A stretch of 64,000 bases of DNA from Clarireedia homoeocarpa. Lineage: Eukaryota; Ascomycota; Leotiomycetes; Helotiales; Rutstroemiaceae. The notes beneath the pieces were generated by a model that worked only from the letters and a program-made list of their open reading frames with translations, was not told the origin of the DNA and did no database searches. Positions 58,755 to 64,000 of this stretch are shown here, piece by piece (position 1 is the stretch's first letter; every line of letters begins with the position of its first letter). The position numbers were made by a program, and so were the translations under genes. The DNA lies in assembly GCA_001465935.1 (NCBI GenBank), contig LNKV01000042.1:290305-354304 (forward strand), given 5' to 3'.

Positions 58755-58943
58755 ATAACTCTCACTTGTTCTTTTAAAACTGATTTTCTGGCATCATCAG
58801 CGATCTTCGTTGGTGATAGACGAATTTCAGATTCCCCCCTCATACCCCCCCCCCCCCCNCACCACCAGGAAATACCCATCCAATCCGCACCCAATACCAC
58901 CTCCCGCCCACCCAGAGTTGAATCCTTCGGGTAGTAAACTCAA

Positions 58944-58963
58944 GACGACTTGGTTAAGTCGTC
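58944..58963 (+). promoter_or_regulatory. Leader hairpin of gene C (TGGTTA loop)
   Basis: Perfect 7-bp stem GACGACT/AGTCGTC, loop TGGTTA, ending 22 nt before the ATG at 58986. Compared with gene B, two pairs are changed on both sides and remain paired. Confidence 0.8.
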
Positions 58964-58985
58964 AATTTTTTTTTTCTCTTACAAA

Positions 58986-61900
58986 ATGGCATTAAACTCT
59001 GAATGGAGTGGTGTCCTCCCTGGTCAACAGGCTCAGCCTCGAAAGCCCAGACGTCCTCGTCCTGGTCAAGATGTGTTCGACCGTGACTACGCTCCAGTAT
59101 TGCAGATGAACCGATTAGAGAGTGAGATATTGACGGGCATCAATAAGTCGAGAGATGTTATAGCAAAAATTGAATCTCACGCCGGAGCAGATGATTCCAT
59201 CAATTTTGAAGCTTTCCGAAAGGAATCTGATCGCAGACAGGCTCTTATAAATGATGCCGAGAAGATGGAAGATACTTGCCGCAAACATATTGATTTTATT
59301 CGACAAAATACAATTGTCAAAAAGACTCAGATGGCTGAGGTTGCAGAGAGATTGAAGAAAACAAAGGCTGTTTTATCTGCCATCTCCCCCAAGATCGAAG
59401 CACAGTTGGATCAATTACTTTCAGAGCAGCAAACCTTTGTCTGTACCTTGACGCTCAAGAATGATGCGTTGCTCAAGAAAAATGGTGCATTAGAGGCGCA
59501 GCTCGAACAGTTCCGGGCAGAGAATCAATCTAACCAGGTGAACGATTATCTTCAGAATCAGCTTGAGGGTATACAGGACTCTATAGCAGCCAACGCGGCG
59601 GCTCTAGCTAACTCAGACCTCCACCGTCAAATCGGGCAACTCGAATCTCATATCAATCATAATAAGGAGGCTCTTCAAACTGTCCAGAAAGAATTAGACC
59701 GGTCGAGGAAGTTAGTAGAAGAGATTACGAACGAGAAGACAGCATTACAAGCGCAGAAAGACGATGCCGACTATCATATCAATCTCCTGAAGAACAAAAA
59801 CAGGGGGTTAGGAGAGGAGAAGAGTATTGCGGCTAACACGATCGCGGAGCTTCGAGAACAACTGTTGAGGGAACAATCGAAGACTCAAAACGAGGCTCAG
59901 AAGGCGAAGGATCTTGAGCAGCGTCTGCAACTGGCAGAGATTGCAAAATCAAATGCAGAAACAGAACTGGCAACATTGCGTCAGGCGCCCGTTCCCAGGG
60001 AGCAACTACAAGCTCACAATGCTTCCTGGGCTGAATTGATGGAATTGAGAGCTGCCAAAGTGACCCTGTTACAAAAGTTGAACGCCGAAAAGCTGATAAC
60101 TTCTACGGTGCCTGGGTACAAGCTTACTATCACGGGTCTACAAACGCAAGTCACGACACTCGAGGAGAGTATGAAATCGAAAGAAGCAGAATGGATGAAG
60201 GAAAGGACGAGATTGGAAGGATTGTATGAGGAAGTCCTCAAAAGCAATCGAAATCTGCGGTCTGATGCCGATGCTTGTGCATCCAAGATAACTGCACTAG
60301 AAGAATCTCTTGAAGCAGCCAGTTTAAATTTCGAATCAAAACAGTTGGAAATCGAACAGAAGTCTGGATTGATCAGCGAGAAAGATAATAAAATTAGACT
60401 TCTCCTTGAACAGCTGGATAAATCAAGTGAGCTTGATCAGCTGCGCGATCAGTGGGGTCAAGAGAAGGTTGATTTGGAGAAATTTATATATGATATAAAG
60501 ACTGACAAGAGAGAGCTAGTGAACAAGCTTGCGGCGAAGCAAAAGGAGTTGGACGACATGCTTGCGTCGAAGCAAAAGGAGTTGCACGACATGTTTGCGA
60601 AGCAAAAGGAGTTGGAGAACAAGCTTGTGTCGCAGAAGAAAGAGCTGGAGAACAGGCTTGTGTCGAATCAAAAGGAGTTGGAGAACAAGCTTGTGTCGAA
60701 TCAAAAGGAGTTGGAGAACAAGCTTGCGGTGGAGCAAATGGAATTGGAAGACAAGCTTGCGTCGAAGCAAAGGGAATTGGACGGTAAACTTGCAGCGGAG
60801 CAAATGGAATTGGAGGACAAGCTTATGTCGAAGCAAAGGGAGTTGGATAGTAAGCTTGAGGCGAAGCAAAAGGAGTTGGACGACATGATTGCGTCGAATC
60901 AAACGGAGTTGAACGATCAACTTGCGGCGAAGCAAAAGGAGTTGGACGACATACTTGCGTCGAATCAAAAGGAGTTGAACGATAAGCTTAAGGCGAAGCA
61001 AAAAGCCCACGAGCAATCTTTCTATGAATTAAGCCGCTTGAAGAGCAAAGACTACAGAACTCTATTAGAGGATGCTCAGAATCGTAACAATGTCAAGATC
61101 GCAGAAACTCAGAAACTTCACGATCAGAAGGTGCACGGACTGGAAGCCAAGATTCATACCCTCGAAAAAACTGTTAGGGCGAATGAGAAGGCTCAGGATC
61201 GCAAGATCGCAGACACTCAGAAACTTCACGACCAGAAGGTGCACGGACTGGAAGAGAAGATTCGCACCCTCGAAAACAATTTGCAACAACGCCAAGTCGA
61301 CTTTGAGAGATGCAAAGAGGATCTTGAAAAATACAAAAGCGAATTTGAAACATCTCAGAACAAAGTAGAGGCCTACAAAGAAGCTCTCGACGATCTGCAA
61401 AATACTGTAAACGCGGCTCAAGGGACGATTCAAGTCTTGACATCACAAACTAGCGAATTGGTGAATGTGAGAAGCGAATTGGTGAATGTGAGAACCGAGA
61501 TGGAAGCTTGCAAAAATGAGCTGGAAGCTTGCAAAAATGAGCTGAAAACTTGCCAATTCGAGCGGGAGGATGCAGAGCGAGAGATTCAGATGCTCAAGGA
61601 AAGATACGCGAAAAGCAAAGAGGTACAGGATCGAAATACCGATAAGTTGGTAGAAGATCACAAGAAGCATGTGGCAAATCTCATAGAGCAACGGGATGAG
61701 TTTGAACAGAGAGCGAAATCTGCGCGAAAACTTTCAGAGAGTTTGACAGCGAGTATGAAAAAGATGGAAAGCTTTCTAGACAATCCTACTCATCAAGAGA
61801 ACTCTCGTCTATCGGAACAGGTGCAGGATCTCGAATCACAAGTGAAAGATCTCAATTCACAATTGGCTGCGAGGATTCAAGAAACTTGCCCAGTAGGGGA

Positions 61901-62780
61901 CTACAACCGTGTTTGTGAACAGATTCAGGACACCCGGAAGGAGCTTCAGGACACCCGGAAGGAGCTTCAGGATACACGGGAGGAGCTTCAGGACACCCGG
62001 AAGGAGCTTCAGGATACACGGGAGGGACTTCGACTATTGCAAATGGAAAATCGCAACGTAAACAATGACTTGGCCACCGCAAAGGAGGAGATATCTCAGC
62101 TCAGGGGAATGGTTCAGAGCAATGCCGCACGCGTTAGAGAGGCTCCATACAGACGTTCACAAGATGTTGGGAATTTACAAGATGGCAGGCATTCGCAAGA
62201 CGTCGGACATTTGCCAGACGCTGGCCATTCGCAAGACGTCGAACATTTGCCAGACGCTGGACATTCGCAAGACGTCGAACATTTGCCAGACGCTGGACAT
62301 TCACAAAACGTCGAACATTTGCCAGACGCTGGACATTCACAAAACGTCGAACCTCAACAACCCCCACGTCCATCGGCTCCACCGTTACAGCCATCACAAG
62401 CAGTAACCCCTGGACGAGACTACCAGTTCCTCGTTAATGGAAATATCGAGACCGGGGCTCTCACTACAAATGTTCTGCCGGCTTTGTTTCCGAAGATGGA
62501 TACACAAATCCAATCTTGGATGACTAGGAACCCTCGCTGGAGGCACGCAACCGCTGCCAGCCTATCTCGTTGCGTCGATGTTAGAATGAACCGTTTTAGT
62601 AGCAGCCGTGCTCCTCCAAGTTCGGATGTTGGAGAAAAATATGCATGTTCTAATTGTGTCAGGCGGAACCTACTCTGTACGGTGATTGGAACTAGAGGGC
62701 CCATCGTCGTACCATTGGATCCTTCGTTACGAGCAGTTAATTCTACTCCTACCACAGTTGGATTTTATGTAGTGGAATGA
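58986..62780 (+). CDS. Gene C: 1264-aa coiled-coil protein with C-terminal Cys motif
   Basis: One exon. The start MALNSEWSGVLPGQQAQ (context ACAAAATGGC) lies 22 nt after the leader hairpin. Residues about 80-1040 are almost continuous coiled coil, with a block of ten-residue repeats of the type LASKQKELDD (about residues 515-675), KLHDQKVHGLE repeats and QDTRKEL repeats near 980. Then come five copies of a PDAGHSQDVEHL-type unit (about 1060-1120), a Pro-rich spacer and a C-terminal domain with ENRWRHA-like NPRWRHATAASLSRCVDVRMN and CSNCVRRNLLC (C-x2-C-x6-C), resembling half of a zinc cluster. Role unknown; a scaffold or tether is inference. Long uninterrupted repeats in coding sequence suggest recent expansion. 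Confidence 0.8.
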   Translation: MALNSEWSGVLPGQQAQPRKPRRPRPGQDVFDRDYAPVLQMNRLESEILTGINKSRDVIAKIESHAGADDSINFEAFRKESDRRQALINDAEKMEDTCRKHIDFIRQNTIVKKTQMAEVAERLKKTKAVLSAISPKIEAQLDQLLSEQQTFVCTLTLKNDALLKKNGALEAQLEQFRAENQSNQVNDYLQNQLEGIQDSIAANAAALANSDLHRQIGQLESHINHNKEALQTVQKELDRSRKLVEEITNEKTALQAQKDDADYHINLLKNKNRGLGEEKSIAANTIAELREQLLREQSKTQNEAQKAKDLEQRLQLAEIAKSNAETELATLRQAPVPREQLQAHNASWAELMELRAAKVTLLQKLNAEKLITSTVPGYKLTITGLQTQVTTLEESMKSKEAEWMKERTRLEGLYEEVLKSNRNLRSDADACASKITALEESLEAASLNFESKQLEIEQKSGLISEKDNKIRLLLEQLDKSSELDQLRDQWGQEKVDLEKFIYDIKTDKRELVNKLAAKQKELDDMLASKQKELHDMFAKQKELENKLVSQKKELENRLVSNQKELENKLVSNQKELENKLAVEQMELEDKLASKQRELDGKLAAEQMELEDKLMSKQRELDSKLEAKQKELDDMIASNQTELNDQLAAKQKELDDILASNQKELNDKLKAKQKAHEQSFYELSRLKSKDYRTLLEDAQNRNNVKIAETQKLHDQKVHGLEAKIHTLEKTVRANEKAQDRKIADTQKLHDQKVHGLEEKIRTLENNLQQRQVDFERCKEDLEKYKSEFETSQNKVEAYKEALDDLQNTVNAAQGTIQVLTSQTSELVNVRSELVNVRTEMEACKNELEACKNELKTCQFEREDAEREIQMLKERYAKSKEVQDRNTDKLVEDHKKHVANLIEQRDEFEQRAKSARKLSESLTASMKKMESFLDNPTHQENSRLSEQVQDLESQVKDLNSQLAARIQETCPVGDYNRVCEQIQDTRKELQDTRKELQDTREELQDTRKELQDTREGLRLLQMENRNVNNDLATAKEEISQLRGMVQSNAARVREAPYRRSQDVGNLQDGRHSQDVGHLPDAGHSQDVEHLPDAGHSQDVEHLPDAGHSQNVEHLPDAGHSQNVEPQQPPRPSAPPLQPSQAVTPGRDYQFLVNGNIETGALTTNVLPALFPKMDTQIQSWMTRNPRWRHATAASLSRCVDVRMNRFSSSRAPPSSDVGEKYACSNCVRRNLLCTVIGTRGPIVVPLDPSLRAVNSTPTTVGFYVVE
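60519..61000. repeat. Coding repeat of gene C (AAGGAGTTGGA units)
   Basis: Some sixteen units of about 30 bp containing AAGCAAAAGGAGTTGGA and variants, encoding the Lys-Gln-Lys-Glu-Leu coiled-coil repeats. Confidence 0.9.
62156..62350. repeat. Coding repeat of gene C (36-bp units)
   Basis: Five 36-bp units with CATTTGCCAGACGCTGGACA, each coding a 12-residue Asp/His-rich repeat. Confidence 0.9.
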
Positions 62781-62784
62781 AGTG

Positions 62785-63090
62785 TTGGAGGATATCACGG
62801 TCATTGGGCTAGGTGTTGGAGAATGTTATGGTCTGGGTGTTGGAGAATGTCACGGTCATTGGTCTGGGTGTTGGAGAATGTTATGGTCTGGGTGTTGGAG
62901 AATGTCACGGTCATTGGTCTGGGTGTTGGAGAATGTTATGGTCTGGGTGTTGGAGAATGTCACGGTCATTGGGCTGGGTGTTGGAGAATGTTATGGTCGG
63001 GTGTTGGAGAATGTCACGGTCATTGGGCTGGAGTGTTGGAGAATATCACAGTCATTGGGCTGGAGTGTTGGAGAATATCACAGTCATTCT
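62785..63090. repeat. GGTGTTGGAGAATGT tandem array
   Basis: About a dozen units of 22-32 bp with the core GTGTTGGAGAATGTCACGGT or GTGTTGGAGAATGTTATGGT, directly after the gene C stop codon. Confidence 0.92.
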
Positions 63091-63237
63091 AGATGGGCAT
63101 TTCATTGATCAATGATAAACTATTTTCCATGTTTATGTTATGATTCCTCGCCGATTTAGACATTCATAAAGTTCAGGAGAATATCACAGCTGTCCATACA
63201 TTCGCTCCCCCTCCCCCTCCCACCCCCCCTCCTTCTC

Positions 63238-63290
63238 TGATATCAAAAATTTATAGAGAACTCAACCGTTCTAACCGCCCACCAAATCAC
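63238..63290 (+). repeat. Dispersed repeat, copy 1
   Basis: Contains GATATCAAAAATTTATAGAG, ACTCAACCGTTCT and CACCAAATCAC after a C-rich stretch. Related copies lie at 63907-63941 (without the first third) and 63966-64000 (cut by the window end). Confidence 0.85.
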
Positions 63291-63906
63291 CCGTATTTCC
63301 ATCGAGGTTGGTCCAAGAGGAGCTAAGATGAACAAGCGGTCTCTTGAAACAATAGATGGCGAGTCCGTCCAATTATAGACCTGCCTCTGTTAGCAGCGGC
63401 GCATGACGGACGTGTCTTGCCATACATACTGAATTGAATCCTCTGCCAAATTTCCCTGTGGTGAAGCCACCATTAATTTTCCGCGAATCACCAATGCGTG
63501 AAATGCTTTAGAAGTGGCGTCACTTTTGAGAATTCTACGAATTTCTAGGTATAGAAGTCAGTGGCGCTCAAGAAAGTTGGAATTAAGAGTGCATACAACA
63601 GTAGATGCTCCAGCATCATCGGCATTTTGTAGCAGTTCTCTCAAGGTCGATGAACCTGGACCCGATGTTTACTGCTTTCTGGAAAATGGGTTGTGAAGTA
63701 TAAGCCGTAATTGTCACTTCTTTAGAAGACGGTCATTAAATGATGCCGCATGCTGTTCAGCTTCCAGCTTGGCAAGTCGCCGGCATATGTCTTTTGAAAG
63801 TGAAGTCTTTTGAAAGTGAATCGACGGTTCAAACAAGACGCGTGCGAAGTCGGAAGACGTGCGAAGTCGGTCGAAGGTCCGTAGCGGCACTGTACATATG
63901 CTGATT

Positions 63907-64000
63907 AAGAACTCGACCGTTCTGACCGCTCACCAAATCACGCCCCCCTCCCTTCTCCCCCCCCCGATATCAAAAACTTATAGAGAACTCAACCGTTCTG
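63907..64000 (+). repeat. Dispersed repeat, copies 2 and 3
   Basis: A 35-bp partial copy (AAGAACTCGACCGTTCTGAC to CACCAAATCAC) is followed by a C-rich spacer and the beginning of a further copy running off the window. Confidence 0.85.

Larger units (their letters stand above)
57870..58985. promoter_or_regulatory. Region between genes B and C with repeats and hairpins
   Basis: Contains a TGAT tetranucleotide array (about 57916-57990), the short repeat ACTAGTAGACGCG near 58425, a 30-bp repeat (58528-58665), a 50-nt hairpin (58705-58754), a C run with one undetermined base (58859) and the leader hairpin of gene C. Confidence 0.7.
62781..64000. other. Downstream of gene C: repeats, no gene seen
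   Basis: Starts with a tandem array (62785-63090) and ends with repeated GAACTCAACCGTTCT-containing segments. Short frames only. Confidence 0.5.

Noticed and set aside
60516..61016. Long Leu/Arg-rich minus frame opposite gene C
   Set aside because: Shadow of the coiled-coil coding repeats on the other strand.
49494..63100. Starship, Helitron or integrated virus
   Set aside because: No tyrosine recombinase of the DUF3435 type, no Rep motif or Helitron ends, and no polymerase or capsid-like sequence recognised; the helicase is of the UPF1 class.

Overview
The window is nuclear DNA of a filamentous ascomycete. The genes carry short GT-AG introns (about 45-290 bp). The families present include a HET-domain protein, a fungal SIN component Cdc14, a Vfa1-type Vps4 partner, a fungal GGPP synthase and a C2H2 factor typical of Pezizomycotina. 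A Leotiomycetes (Helotiales-like) origin is my best guess from protein style, but I could not test it. Exon structures were built by hand; each joined frame was checked to be a multiple of three and free of internal stops, except where noted.

Layout. 0.8-1.5 kb: vfa1 (+). 4.4-6.2 kb: yvh1 phosphatase (-). 6.2-15.7 kb: a gene-poor stretch with minisatellites. 15.7-18.1 kb: C2H2 protein (+). 19.7-21.4 kb: cyclase-family enzyme (-). 23.1-24.5 kb: eIF2B alpha (-), divergent from a NECAP-like protein (+, 24.9-25.7). 26.0-27.0 kb: unknown protein (-). 27.7-29.9 kb: membrane-anchored putative glycosyltransferase (-). 30.7-33.2 kb: two intron-containing tRNAs (Val-AAC, Thr-CGT), a 138-bp foldback element and a 51-bp tandem repeat. 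34.6-38.6 kb: divergent O-methyltransferase and sugar-phosphate cyclase, a likely mycosporine (4-deoxygadusol) pair. 39.1-40.4 kb: GGPP synthase (-). 41.6-42.6 kb: SIN component Cdc14 (+). 44.2-45.6 kb: Cys-rich single-pass membrane protein (+). 46.0-48.7 kb: HET-domain protein (-), followed by a broken copy of the 3' end of the Cys-rich gene.

The most unusual part is 49.4-63.1 kb. It holds three large, essentially intron-poor genes: gene A (757 aa, -, unknown), gene B (UPF1-like SF1 helicase with an RGG/Gly-Ala tail, +) and gene C (1264-aa coiled-coil protein with a C-terminal Cys motif, +). Each has, 18-29 nt before its ATG and in the sense orientation, a hairpin with the same apex (CT-TGGTTM-AG) on a different, compensated stem. 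Their upstream regions are packed with further hairpins and tandem repeats, including eleven CCAAT-containing units before the helicase. The helicase frame is interrupted just before its Walker A motif by one arm of the same repeat that forms the foldback element at 31 kb. I propose these three genes as a co-regulated, possibly selfish, module that I cannot match to a described system.
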